Source: Phycisphaeraceae bacterium
GTDB taxonomy: Bacteria > Planctomycetota > Phycisphaerae > Phycisphaerales > Phycisphaeraceae
DNA: 64,000 bases
Assembly: GCA_028277745.1 (NCBI GenBank)
Contig: JANQFR010000049.1
Location: forward strand, 62,001 to 126,000
Direction of reading: 5' to 3'
Shown here: one piece after another, positions 9,662 to 18,159 of the stretch
Numbering within the stretch: the stretch's first letter is position 1
How the letters are laid out: every line of letters begins with the position of its first letter
Program-made: the position numbers and the translations under genes
Notes under the pieces: generated by a model
What the model saw: only the letters and a program-made list of their open reading frames with translations
The model's database searches: none
Told to the model about the DNA's origin: nothing

Positions 9662-10453
9662 TCAGCCCACCAGGCCGCGGGCCGATGACAGCGTGCGGGC
9701 CATCCCCCGCGACAACAGCCCCTGATCGGCGCCCGACACCAGCAGACGGCAACCCATGTCCAGCATGGCCCGGGCCTGGGGCGGCTCGAAACCGAGCGTG
9801 CCGAAGATGCGGCCCGCCGCATGAGCCGCGTCCGCGACCGTCTCGGCGGCCCGGAGCACCTCGGGGTCGGTCATCCGCCCCGGCTTGCCGATCATGCACG
9901 AGTAGTCGCCGGGCCCGAAGAACACCACATCGACATGCTCGACGCGGGCGATCGCCTCGGCGTGCCGCACGCCCAGCGGCGTCTCGATCTGCACCGCCAG
10001 CCAGGTTTCGCGGTTCGCCTGCTCGACGTAGTCGGCCGCGGGGTAGCCGCCGTAGCCGTTGTCGCTGTTGCCCCCGTCGAACCCACGCTCGCCCAGCGGA
10101 GCGAACTTCATCCACCGCACCGCCTCGCGTGCCTCGGCCTCAGACTCGCAACGGGGGTAGAGGATCCCGTGAGCGCCGGCTTCGAGCAGCCGGCCCATCC
10201 GCATGAACTCACCCTTGCCCGGCCGCGCCAGCACGTCGGGCGCAGCCGTCGACGCTCCGATCGCCCCGGCGCGCACGGCCCGGGTCATCGTCTCCAATCG
10301 GGCGGTCGTCTTCGGGCTGTGCTCCAGATCGATCCACACCGCGTCCCACCCGACCCGGGCCGCGAGCTCCGCGACCCGCGGATCGGTCAGGTGCAGCAGC
10401 ACCGCATGAACCACACCCCCCTCGGCCCAGACCCGTCGGCAACGAGACGCCAT
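9662..10453 (-). CDS. HpcH/HpaI-family class II aldolase
   Basis: About 263 residues from ATG 10453; a GTG at 10456 is directly before it. The upstream BNR gene ends in TGA at 10455-10453, so the start overlaps its stop and translation is probably coupled. Family landmarks are DAVWIDLEHSPK, GAHGILYPRCES, the metal-ligand Glu in AVQIETPLG and the Asp in VVFFGPGDYS. This family reversibly cleaves 2-keto-3-deoxy acids (for example 2-keto-3-deoxyglucarate or heptenedioate) to pyruvate and an aldehyde, with a divalent metal in the cytoplasm. The context suggests catabolism of a keto-deoxy sugar acid from a sialic-acid-like or uronic-acid glycan. The exact substrate is not determined. Confidence 0.9.
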   Translation of the reverse strand: MASRCRRVWAEGGVVHAVLLHLTDPRVAELAARVGWDAVWIDLEHSPKTTARLETMTRAVRAGAIGASTAAPDVLARPGKGEFMRMGRLLEAGAHGILYPRCESEAEAREAVRWMKFAPLGERGFDGGNSDNGYGGYPAADYVEQANRETWLAVQIETPLGVRHAEAIARVEHVDVVFFGPGDYSCMIGKPGRMTDPEVLRAAETVADAAHAAGRIFGTLGFEPPQARAMLDMGCRLLVSGADQGLLSRGMARTLSSARGLVG

Positions 10454-11544
10454 CACGGCTGCATCTCCGTGTCAAAATCGAGCACAAAATCCTCTTTTCG
10501 CAAGGAATAACCGCGGATATACGCCAGGGGACGGTGATCGTCGACGATGTAGTTGACGATGTAGATCTCGCCGTCGTCGAACTGCGCCCAGCCGGAATAC
10601 CCCGTGTCGCACTGGCGGGCGCGGTCGTAATCCAGCGGCAGGATGCGGGCGCGGGCCTCCTTCCGGCTGTCGCTGAGGCACGACGCGACGTCGGTCAGCG
10701 CGGCGTAAAAATTCTGCGCCTGCCAGTTCCAGCCCTTGCCGCCCTGCCGATAGCGGTGTGTGATCATCACGTGGCCCGAATCCAGCATCCCCGCGACCGG
10801 GCGGTACCCCGCGGGGATCGGGAGCCGGACCGGCTCGCCCCAGCTCTCGCCGCCGTCACGGCTGAGAACCTTGAACATGTCGTACCCCATCGCCGAGTTC
10901 TCCCGTAGGAAACAGACGAGTTCGCCGCCGGGCAACTCGAGGACGCTCCCCTCACAGAACCAATACTCGGCCGACTGCGCCGCGACAGACGGCCCTTGCC
11001 AACTCGCGCCGCGATCGTCGCTCCACCACACCCGCTGAGCACACTTCATGCCGGGGCCGCAGTGCTCCTTGGAGTGAGCGCCGATCAGCCATCGGCCGGC
11101 CTTGGGGCCCCGACGCAGTTCAATCAACTGGTCCGGCACGATGCCCCGGACAGGCGTGGGCAGGGGGTCGCTCCAGGTCCGGCCTTCGTCGTCGCTGAGG
11201 TAGAGCCAGTTGGTCTGCTCGCCGCCGTCGCTGTGGTCCCGGCCGTGGCCGCGGATGCGGTCCACGACCGCCGCGAGCCGCCCGTCGCGGAGGGTGGAGA
11301 TGCGGGGGCAGTTCCAGAACCAGCCGTCGGGGTCGTCGTCCAGCAGTTCGGTCAGCGGCCGGGGCGTCGACCACGACCGGCCGCGGTCGACCGACTCGAC
11401 CCGCATGATCCGCGTGGCGGTCCGCCGGTGGTGATGGGTGCACTGGTTGTAGACGCACACCAGCCTGCCGCTGGGGGCCAGGGCCATGTCCGGGAAGGCC
11501 AGGTACCAGTCGCCGTCCTTCGCCACGGTCCATCGCTCAATCAT
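10453..11544 (-). CDS. BNR/Asp-box sialidase-like protein
   Basis: 363 residues from ATG 11544; the frame continues upstream but only into the divergent promoter region. Four Asp-box repeats (S-x-D-x-G-x-x-W) are readable: SVDRGRSWS, SDDEGRTWS, SDDRGASWQ and SRDGGESWG, marking a six-bladed sialidase-type propeller. There is no signal peptide, so it is either cytoplasmic or exported by another route. It is coupled to the HpcH aldolase and divergent from the LacI gene. Such proteins include exo-sialidases and other propeller glycosidases or lyases. Linkage to a keto-deoxy-acid aldolase hints at a non-2-ulosonic acid or uronate substrate, which is inference. Confidence 0.85.
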   Translation of the reverse strand: MIERWTVAKDGDWYLAFPDMALAPSGRLVCVYNQCTHHHRRTATRIMRVESVDRGRSWSTPRPLTELLDDDPDGWFWNCPRISTLRDGRLAAVVDRIRGHGRDHSDGGEQTNWLYLSDDEGRTWSDPLPTPVRGIVPDQLIELRRGPKAGRWLIGAHSKEHCGPGMKCAQRVWWSDDRGASWQGPSVAAQSAEYWFCEGSVLELPGGELVCFLRENSAMGYDMFKVLSRDGGESWGEPVRLPIPAGYRPVAGMLDSGHVMITHRYRQGGKGWNWQAQNFYAALTDVASCLSDSRKEARARILPLDYDRARQCDTGYSGWAQFDDGEIYIVNYIVDDHRPLAYIRGYSLRKEDFVLDFDTEMQP

Positions 11545-11628
11545 GGTTTTGCTTCGATTTACGAGAAAAAACGCCCGAATGGCGGTGAACGGCCGGCTTT
11601 CTGCGGACCGCCGCACGCGAAACAGGTC

Positions 11629-11664
11629 TTGACACGGAGGTTTTGCGGTGTAAACTGCACACAG
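11629..11664 (+). promoter_or_regulatory. Promoter of the locus 1 LacI gene with GCACACAG box
   Basis: TTGACA (11629-11634), a 16-base spacer, TAAACT (11651-11656), then GCACACAG (11657-11664). It matches in layout the element at 9564-9529 that drives the pseudopilin-xylanase operon, implying autoregulation and shared control by the LacI protein encoded 50 bases downstream. A short palindrome, CGTCA-N3-TGACG, lies at about 11679-11691 between the divergent genes and could be a second operator. Confidence 0.75.
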
Positions 11665-11716
11665 ATTCATATTATACCGTCAATCTGACGCATTCACCAC
11701 CTTGAAAACCGACGGC

Positions 11717-12775
11717 ATGATCACCGAACCCTCCACCACGGCCGAAATCCTGCGGGAAGTCGCGCGCCGCGCCGACGTGTCGGTCAGCACGGTCACGCGG
11801 GTCCTCAACGGCAAGACCCGGGGGGCGTATCCCAAGGTCGCCAAACGCAACCGCCACATCCAGCAGATCGCGGACGAGCTGAACTACCGGCCGAGCTACC
11901 GCGGACGGACGTTCCAATTGGGCAAGACGCTGCACGTCGCCCTGCTGTTCGAGAACGAAAACCCCATGCTCGGCACGACGTATGGGCAGATGATCGAGGG
12001 GGCCGTGCGTCGGCTCCACGCCGACGGGTATCACCTCACTCCCTGGGGATTGACGCCCGCCGACCTGGACCGGACAGACCTGTTCCTCGATCAACGGTTC
12101 GATGGCGTGCTGGTGCACCACCGGATCACCGACACGATGCGCGAGGCCATCAAGCGGGCCGGGTTGCCGGCGGTGGCGCTGAACACCGACGATGACGCCC
12201 TGCCCTGCGTCTGCCCCGACGACCGGCGCGGGGCCCGCGTGCTGACCCAGCACCTGATCGATCTCGGGCACCGCTCCCTGCTGTTTCTCAAGAACCGGTT
12301 CGACCGGCACATGAGCACGCGCGAACGCCTCCGCGGCTTCCGCGACGCGGCGGAACAGGCCGGGTTGAGCGGGGACCGGGCCCGCGTGTGCGAGCCGATC
12401 GAATCCTGGCAAAACCGCGACGCCCCGGCGGTGACCCGGCTGATCGACACGATCTTCCAAGCCACCCGGCCCGCGACGGCGGTGATCTGTTACCGCGGCC
12501 ACGACGCGCTGGGCCTGCACCGGGCCCTGCTTCACCACGGTGTGCGGGCGCCCGAAGACGTGAGCCTGGCCGTGTGCAGCGACGAGTTGTCGATCGACCT
12601 GCACACGCCGGCGATCACGGCGGTCCGCGTGCCGTTCATGGAGATCGGGGCCGAGGCCGCGGGCATCCTATTGCGTCTGATCGCCGGCGACGCGTCGCCG
12701 GCGGGCGCCCGCGTCATGCTGCCCGAGAAACTGATCGTCCGGGAGTCCACTACACCGCCCAAGGCTCAACGCTGA
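11717..12775 (+). CDS. LacI-family transcriptional regulator, locus 1
   Basis: 352 residues from ATG 11717; an in-frame TTG at 11702 is the alternative. The helix-turn-helix is at the N-terminus (EVARRADVSVSTVTRVLNGK) with the hinge ELNYRPSYRGR. A periplasmic-binding-like sugar sensor follows: LHVALLFENEN, FDGVLVHHRI, HLIDLGHRSLLFLKN and a C-terminal core ending in SPAGARVMLPEKLIVRES. It presumably represses or activates the polysaccharide genes on both sides in response to a released sugar. The PEP-CTERM gene starts 106 bases downstream on the same strand. Confidence 0.95.
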   Translation: MITEPSTTAEILREVARRADVSVSTVTRVLNGKTRGAYPKVAKRNRHIQQIADELNYRPSYRGRTFQLGKTLHVALLFENENPMLGTTYGQMIEGAVRRLHADGYHLTPWGLTPADLDRTDLFLDQRFDGVLVHHRITDTMREAIKRAGLPAVALNTDDDALPCVCPDDRRGARVLTQHLIDLGHRSLLFLKNRFDRHMSTRERLRGFRDAAEQAGLSGDRARVCEPIESWQNRDAPAVTRLIDTIFQATRPATAVICYRGHDALGLHRALLHHGVRAPEDVSLAVCSDELSIDLHTPAITAVRVPFMEIGAEAAGILLRLIAGDASPAGARVMLPEKLIVRESTTPPKAQR

Positions 12776-12881
12776 ACCCGGCGCATCGTCGCCGGCCTCG
12801 TTTCTTTTTGACCGTTGCACCGCCCGACGACTCTTCCCCTCGTCTCCCCAACCCGTCCGACCGCCCCAGGAGAACCGAACG

Positions 12882-13601
12882 ATGAGAAAGATATTGACCG
12901 CCATGACGCTGGTGGCGTCTCTGCCCGCGGCGACCGAGGCCGCGGTGATCTACACCCCCGCGCCGCTGACCGCCGACGGCGACGTGCAGAAGAACAACAC
13001 GGCCGCGGGCGGAGGGGCGACCAGCATCGCCGCCACCACGAACACCGTCTCCCGCATCGGACGCCAGAGCGCCCTGGTCAACCGTCATCCGGTCTATGTG
13101 TTCCAATTGCCGTCGTTGGGCGCCGGCGAGGTGATCGACACCGCGAACTTCGAGTTCACGGTGACCGGCGGCCGCGCCGGTGACTACGCGGTCAACGTCG
13201 ACTTGTGGGGCCTGGACTTCCGAGCCTCTTCGGCCATCCTCGCCACAGACCACTTCGCCGGGGCCTCGGACGCCGGCGCCACGCTGATCCAGGACACGAT
13301 CATCGCCTCGGGCGTCGTGTCGACCGGCGCGGTGTCCACCGACGGCGCGGGCGACGCCGCCCTGGCCGACTACCTCCAGGCCCAGTACGACGCGGGCGGG
13401 GCGGGCGGCTTCATCTTCCTCCGCCTGAACAACGACGCGTTCTACGCCACCAACCGCATCGAGACCGGCACGGCCGACAACGCGGACCCCTCGCTCCGCC
13501 CGGTGCTGACCTTCACGACCGTCATCCCCGAGCCGGCGTCGCTCGTGCTGGTCATGTGCGGCGGCCTGTGCCTGCTGGTCCGCGGCCGGCGCGGCGCTTA
13601 G
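12882..13601 (+). CDS. PEP-CTERM sorting-domain protein
   Basis: 239 residues: signal peptide (MRKILTAMTLVASLPAATEAA), a beta-rich Thr/Ala/Gly domain, then V-I-P-E-P-A-S, a hydrophobic stretch and RGRRGA. An AGGAGAA sequence precedes the ATG. The mid-part (VIDTANFEFTVTGG, NVDLWGLDFRA) resembles jelly-roll modules in exported Planctomycete proteins, but I cannot name a family. It lies directly after the LacI gene, the same order seen in loci 2 and 3. Confidence 0.85.
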   Translation: MRKILTAMTLVASLPAATEAAVIYTPAPLTADGDVQKNNTAAGGGATSIAATTNTVSRIGRQSALVNRHPVYVFQLPSLGAGEVIDTANFEFTVTGGRAGDYAVNVDLWGLDFRASSAILATDHFAGASDAGATLIQDTIIASGVVSTGAVSTDGAGDAALADYLQAQYDAGGAGGFIFLRLNNDAFYATNRIETGTADNADPSLRPVLTFTTVIPEPASLVLVMCGGLCLLVRGRRGA

Positions 13602-13654
13602 CCAATCTTTTTATCTGTGCTGTAAATACCGCAGATCAGATCACGGGCCATAGT

Positions 13655-14281
13655 TCACGCCCCGGAGACCGGTCGACCAGAATCACTTGGCGTCGCCGGA
13701 GCGACCAGGCTGCCGTCATCCATTGATTGTGCCGCCAATGCGTCCGGCTCGTGCTCATCGATTTCGTCAAGGCGCCTGAGTACGAGTTCCCGCTTGATGA
13801 TGCCTTGATTCGGATTGAACCAAAGCTGGTCATCGTCGCGGGTCACGACCGGGGCCAGCATGAACTCGCCGTGTTTTTCGTATTCGTCTTTGAACCGGCC
13901 GAGCATGTATGGCGCGTTGCCTAATGCCGGGTGCATCCGACGGACCCGGCCGATCTTCTCCGACCCGTCGCTCTGTTGATCCTCGTGCAGGTAATCGGCG
14001 AAAGATGGAGAGATGCGTACGCTGTAACCGGGGGCTTTTCCTGGCACGTCTCCCTCAATAATCGCAACCCGGAGGTCGTCGTGCTCATCCGCATGACCAA
14101 CCGCTTCGACCCAGGACCGGAACAACCTCACGCCCTGACTCCAATCCCCGAAGACCAGCCCCATGATGGGCGGGCTCTCGCTGGTTGGGCGCCATTGGTA
14201 GGTCGTTGCAATCCATTGAGCAGCTTTCCGCAGCGGGCTGCTGCAGAACTGCCGGGCTGCGATCTCGGTGGGGGTATGCAC
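13655..14281 (-). CDS. Hypothetical protein, 208 residues
   Basis: Starts at GTG 14281 with AGAGGA upstream. It is soluble, with no signal peptide or membrane segment. Readable features are an Arg/Trp-rich N-terminal part (KAAQWIATTYQWRP, GDWSQGVRLFRSWVEAVGHADEHDDLRVAIIEGD) and an acidic C-terminus. I recognise no family. It is first on the toxin/immunity side of locus 1 and oriented with the downstream small genes and the RHS tip, so an immunity or accessory role is possible but unproven. Confidence 0.6.
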   Translation of the reverse strand: MHTPTEIAARQFCSSPLRKAAQWIATTYQWRPTSESPPIMGLVFGDWSQGVRLFRSWVEAVGHADEHDDLRVAIIEGDVPGKAPGYSVRISPSFADYLHEDQQSDGSEKIGRVRRMHPALGNAPYMLGRFKDEYEKHGEFMLAPVVTRDDDQLWFNPNQGIIKRELVLRRLDEIDEHEPDALAAQSMDDGSLVAPATPSDSGRPVSGA

Positions 14282-14306
14282 CTTTTATCCTCTCTGAGCC
14301 GTTTAT

Positions 14307-14540
14307 TCACCTTGAAGTAACATTAAAGTGCGTTATTTCGCCGTTTTTGGAGTCGATATGAACAACGATATTCCCCCCCAGCCAATTCGCGTTGGTCCAC
14401 ACGACAATACTGCGCCAACGTCTACGAACCCATACTGGCTCATCCCAAGACAGGCCCCTTCGATCAACTTCCGCCTTGGCGATTTCCAAGGCTTTTGATT
14501 TTGTAATCCCCGATCTGAACGCACACATCTTGAGCTTCAT
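14307..14540 (-). CDS. Small hypothetical protein, PepSY/immunity-like fold possible
   Basis: 77 residues, ATG 14540. The pattern KSKALEIAKAEVDRRG, then a basic Trp-rich middle, then GGNIVVHIDSKNGEITHF recalls small proteins in which a helix is followed by a beta-sheet ending in V-x-I-D-x-x-x-G-E-I, as in PepSY-like or YrhB/NTF2-type immunity proteins. The local base composition is visibly lower in GC than the surrounding loci. It may be an immunity gene in the RHS-linked cluster; this is inference. Confidence 0.55.
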   Translation of the reverse strand: MKLKMCAFRSGITKSKALEIAKAEVDRRGLSWDEPVWVRRRWRSIVVWTNANWLGGNIVVHIDSKNGEITHFNVTSR

Positions 14541-14639
14541 AACGGAATCAATGGTCCAGCGGCAAAAGCATCTTCTTCATGCGGCGTTGGCTGCTTTATT
14601 GAGGCCGCAAGTCACGGTATTACCATAAGCTCGGATGAG

Positions 14640-15158
14640 TTAAGGCAGAGTCTCAGCCTTTGATGGTTTTGGTTCATTCAGATAATGAAAAACCCCCACC
14701 TCATCGTATGAACCTGTCTGAACGAATGATGGGCCATCCGACAACTGAATCGTAATATGGCCGCGTTGATGTGACAAAACAATCCGATCACTCTCCGCCC
14801 AACTACCTTCCCAATCAGGGTCGACATAGACGTTGGCAAGACCAACGCACTTGTCGTTTTCGTCAACGAGCACGATTTTAGAGGACCCGTGTGGACTGCC
14901 GGTTGCAGAACTGGACCATAAATAGGTCGCGCCATGAACAGCATAGGTCTCGCCGTCCAGCGTAACATCACCCAGTTTTGCGGCTTTGATAAGATTTATT
15001 TCCGTGGGCAAAATCGCCGGGCCATATTCTTGAAAAAGGCATCGAAGGACTTCAGAATCACTATTTGTCAGTGTTTGGCGGGCGCACCCGCTAAGCAGCA
15101 AGCACAAAATTAACCAAGGCGCGCCATTACCTCGAAGTTTGAAAATTAAATACTTCAT
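14640..15158 (-). CDS. Small lipoprotein, hypothetical
   Basis: 172 residues from ATG 15158 (MKYLIFKLRGN). The lipobox LLLSGC gives lipid attachment at the Cys after a short hydrophobic helix. The mature part has a beta-type region (YAVHGATYLWSSSATG, SSKIVLVDENDKCVGLANVYVD) and ends with a Lys/Glu tail. No family recognised. Same strand and same lower-GC patch as the neighbouring small genes and the RHS tip; a surface immunity lipoprotein is one possibility. Confidence 0.6.
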   Translation of the reverse strand: MKYLIFKLRGNGAPWLILCLLLSGCARQTLTNSDSEVLRCLFQEYGPAILPTEINLIKAAKLGDVTLDGETYAVHGATYLWSSSATGSPHGSSKIVLVDENDKCVGLANVYVDPDWEGSWAESDRIVLSHQRGHITIQLSDGPSFVQTGSYDEVGVFHYLNEPKPSKAETLP

Positions 15159-15278
15159 CTTTGTAAACAGTGTAAGTGCTGGTAGTGCGATGCGCCCGGT
15201 CACTGGGCTTCGGCCCAGAGCAGTCTTGTGCGGAAATGATGTGCCATGCTCTGGGAGGAGTTGTCGGCATGACGTCTC

Positions 15279-15563
15279 TTATAGCACCATGCGCATACCG
15301 AACGCAATTGCAACGACAACCAAGGCTAAAGTGACACACATCGCACAGTTTAGTATGTAGAACGGGATCGCAGGCTCGCCGACGTTAGGGTCTGGACCTC
15401 GTATTAGCACCGCAAGACAACCGGGTATGGCGCCAATCAAGGTGATAGCGATAAATGCACTAACCCCGATGTTTATCATTTGCACCGTCATAAAGAAGGC
15501 GCAAAGCAATGAGCTTGCAAGCGTCACGCCTAAGGATTCGATGTCATAAGTGGGCCATTTCAT
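15279..15563 (-). CDS. Small integral membrane protein
   Basis: 94 residues with three predicted membrane segments (about 10-30, 35-55 and 68-90). There is no signal peptide beyond the first helix and no catalytic motif. It starts 26 bases after the stop of the RHS-tip gene on the same strand, the usual position of a cognate immunity gene; a membrane-embedded immunity protein would fit a membrane-acting or periplasmic toxin. The assignment rests on position only. Confidence 0.6.
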   Translation of the reverse strand: MKWPTYDIESLGVTLASSLLCAFFMTVQMINIGVSAFIAITLIGAIPGCLAVLIRGPDPNVGEPAIPFYILNCAMCVTLALVVVAIAFGMRMVL

Positions 15564-15589
15564 CGCAACGCAAAAATGCCTTAGTCACT

Positions 15590-16606
15590 TTAGTTCAGAA
15601 GCCATTCCATGGCGCCCTCAACAGCGCGTGGAAGACCATACTCCAAACCGGTAATTCTTGCTACAACCCGCGCATTTGCCTGGACGGTCTGCAACGTACC
15701 GCCCGGAACGATCGTTGCCGACCAGACGACAATCTGATTGCCGCTCCGCGTAAAACCAACCATCTTAATATTGCCGGGCTGGATACTCTTGAACTGGCCT
15801 AGGACGCGTTTGAGCCCGGAATACCAACCAGCGACTGGATGACGCGCAAACAGCTTTGCCGCTTGGCCCGTCCATGTCACTATACCGCTCCCTGTCGCCT
15901 TCGAAGGCAGAGTACGCCAGATTGACGCATTCGCCGAAGCCATTCCATACACTGCGCCCTCGGTTCTTGCGATGTATGTGCCAGACTCCGCAATCTTTGG
16001 AATTGCTTGGCCTGGCACACGTGTGAACACAACTTCAGCGCCCTCGGAAGCCGCCACTTTCCCTAACGCTCGGAGTACAGAAGTTGCAAGAGCTTTGACA
16101 AGGAAGACGTCTGAAACAGCTATCGCTGTCCAGATTACACCCAAGCCGATGTTACCTTCTTGAAAGTTGTATAACACCTCCCAGCCTGAACCGACTATCG
16201 GCACTAATGACCACCAGCCCGGCTTGGGAATTGGGCCACTTGGACCGGTGCTCGTCTGTGCGAACGGATTTGCCCCTGGCGGGCGTCGTGGCGCGACAGC
16301 GAATAGTGAGTTCAACGATGAGAGTAGAATGCTCGTATTTGTCAGTCCGAGCGTTATGGCAAACTGCCCCGATGGGTCCACACGCATTACACTGTTAGCT
16401 TCTGCGTACAGGTATTTATGTAGTGAGAGCGGCTTCTGCGTGTTCCCCGAGAACGGGTCCAGCCGGTTGAATCGGCCCGTGCCCGGTTCGTAGTACCGGA
16501 TGTGCAGCATGCCCGCGGCTTCGAGCCGGTTGAGCAGTTGACCGGATGTGCAATCACTCAGGTCGATCGATGATGAGATTGGCGTTCTCGTCTCGCATAG
16601 AAGCAT
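15590..16606 (-). CDS. Orphan RHS C-terminal tip (RHS core remnant plus variable toxin-like domain)
   Basis: 338 residues. Residues 33-82 are a clear RHS-repeat-associated core end (LHIRYYEPGTGRFNRLDPF, then HKYLYAEANSVMRVDPSG). A hydrophobic pre-toxin segment follows (VPIVGSGWEVLYNFQEGNIG, SDVFLVKALATSVLRALG), then a variable C-terminal domain (about 195-338) with no motif I recognise. The N-terminal RHS cage, secretion signal and most YD repeats are missing. The ORF overlaps the end of the preceding transglutaminase-like pseudogene, so it may lack its own translation signals. This is either a displaced orphan toxin cassette, as in RHS/CDI loci, or a decayed gene. A candidate membrane immunity gene follows. 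Confidence 0.75.
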   Translation of the reverse strand: MLLCETRTPISSSIDLSDCTSGQLLNRLEAAGMLHIRYYEPGTGRFNRLDPFSGNTQKPLSLHKYLYAEANSVMRVDPSGQFAITLGLTNTSILLSSLNSLFAVAPRRPPGANPFAQTSTGPSGPIPKPGWWSLVPIVGSGWEVLYNFQEGNIGLGVIWTAIAVSDVFLVKALATSVLRALGKVAASEGAEVVFTRVPGQAIPKIAESGTYIARTEGAVYGMASANASIWRTLPSKATGSGIVTWTGQAAKLFARHPVAGWYSGLKRVLGQFKSIQPGNIKMVGFTRSGNQIVVWSATIVPGGTLQTVQANARVVARITGLEYGLPRAVEGAMEWLLN

Positions 16607-18032
16607 AAGGATCTACCTCCGGTTCAGGCGGGTTCTTGAAGATCAAATCGTAAGATGGTTTGATGCGCGTGCCGGCGCAGGTCTGGTTGACGATGTGCTG
16701 CACGATATCGCCGATGTTGGTGGGTGAGGGGCCGAAGGCCGAGAAAGGCCCACCGGTGGTGGGCCCTGGTTGGGCGGGGCTTTGAGGTTGGACATCGGGC
16801 CAATGGAAAGGCTGGCCGGACACCGAAACGCTGGGCGTCGTCGGATTGTGCCCGTTGTTTCCGGGGCCGGCCGGCTTTGGCGGGGCAAACTTCACAACCG
16901 GATCAACGGGTGTGGGGTCGTGCTGTGGGTGGAACGGGACCGCCGGAGCAGGCAAAGCGAACGACCCCGGCGCGGGCGTCGGCCAACAGCCCCCTTTAGC
17001 GAGGGCTTCGGCGACGGCCATGTTGCCGCGCTGAATGAACCACCTTCGCACGTCGTCGGGCTCGAACCCCGTCGATCGCATGATCTTCTCGGCCTTGTTC
17101 CGAAGCGACCTCCGCATGAAGTGGGCGTATCCGCCGTAGCGCGGATCGAGTTGACTGGCGTGATGGTAAGCGTTCGCGGATTCCGTGTACCGGCCGATCG
17201 CGTCGAGGCAGACCGCCCGCTCACCGAGACAATGGGCAAGTTCAGCTGCGGGGGTGAAGCTGTAGAGGAATTGACAGGCGGGGTCGCGTCGGCGGTGTTG
17301 CTCACGCTGCCAGTTGGGCCATTTGACGGGGAAGTCGAAGTAATGATCATCGTCAAACAGGCTCAGGCCGCCGTGGAACTCGATGTTAAAGTAGCCGCGG
17401 TAGTTCGGGCGCGGGTGCCGGGGGGCGTCCCATCGGCTGAACGAGTGGCCGGGGGCGCGGGAGAGGAACATCGGGTACCCGAGCCGCCGGCCGATGGCGA
17501 CCATGAGCGTCGGGAGCGAAGCGCAGGTGCCCCGGCGGCGTGGACCGATGAGCCCGTGGATCAGCAGGTCCTACGAATCGGTCCAGTCGGGGTCGGCGTC
17601 AATCCGGGCCTCGTGGTACTGGACCCCGTACTCTTTGAAAAGTGTCTTGGAGATACATAGCAAGCGCCAAAGCGGTTCGCTGTTTTCAAACGTGGCCGGG
17701 TCGTTGCGGAATACATGCAGGTGTCCGTCGGTCAGGCGTGCGATCCTTGTCGACCAACAATCAAGAGTGCGGACGTGGCTCTCGACATCCAGTTGCTCAG
17801 CCCCCGGCAACCCCTCGGCGCAAAGCAGGTTCATCCGGGCGACGTCGCATCGGACGATGTGCTCTGGAGGGACTTGTAACAATTCCGCCAGAGAACGTGG
17901 AGCGATGTCGCATCGCCTATGAAAATCGTTCGCGCCAATCGATCCCCCGCTTCGTTTGGCTTGCCGCCTTGCCAGTGCTGCTTCGTGTCGCCGCCTGGAC
18001 CGAATTGATAATGAACAAGTCCCCTGATTCAC
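16554..18032 (-). pseudogene. Transglutaminase-like/TPR-type protein gene interrupted by in-frame TAG
   Basis: The two halves lie in one frame: 18032 (possible GTG) to the TAG at 17573-17571, and on to 16554. The first half has RRCDIAPRSLAELLQVPPEHI and ARMNLLCAEGLPGAE. Right after the stop the frame continues DLLIHGLIGPRRRGTCASLP then MVAIGRRLGYPM, which includes the Cys (in GTCAS) and the following His/Asp region (APGHSFSRWD) of a transglutaminase-like fold. A TPR-like region (AVCLDAIGRYTESANAYHHASQLDPRYG, in two parts) and a Pro-rich tail follow. A separate restart at 17504 would lose the catalytic Cys, so the gene looks inactivated by a single nonsense change unless the amber is read through. 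The true start is uncertain (frame open to 18077). Confidence 0.8.
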
Positions 18033-18086
18033 GGAATAACCCCGGCTGGGCTCGCCAAGTGGAAGGCGAGCGGTCACTGAATCAGG
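18023..18086. repeat. Nested inverted repeat, possible terminator
   Basis: Outer arms CCTGATTCA (18023-18031) and TGAATCAGG (18078-18086) enclose an inner CTCGCC/GGCGAG hairpin at about 18051-18070. It sits downstream of the GH43-like gene and at the disputed start of the transglutaminase-like pseudogene. It could terminate the former or be a small dispersed repeat. No strong T-run follows it. Confidence 0.5.
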
Positions 18087-18159
18087 TGGGTCATGGTGGT
18101 TTTTTAAAGCCGTGTCAAGGACTTTTTGATATAGATTTCCTCTCGTCTTCCGCCGAACG

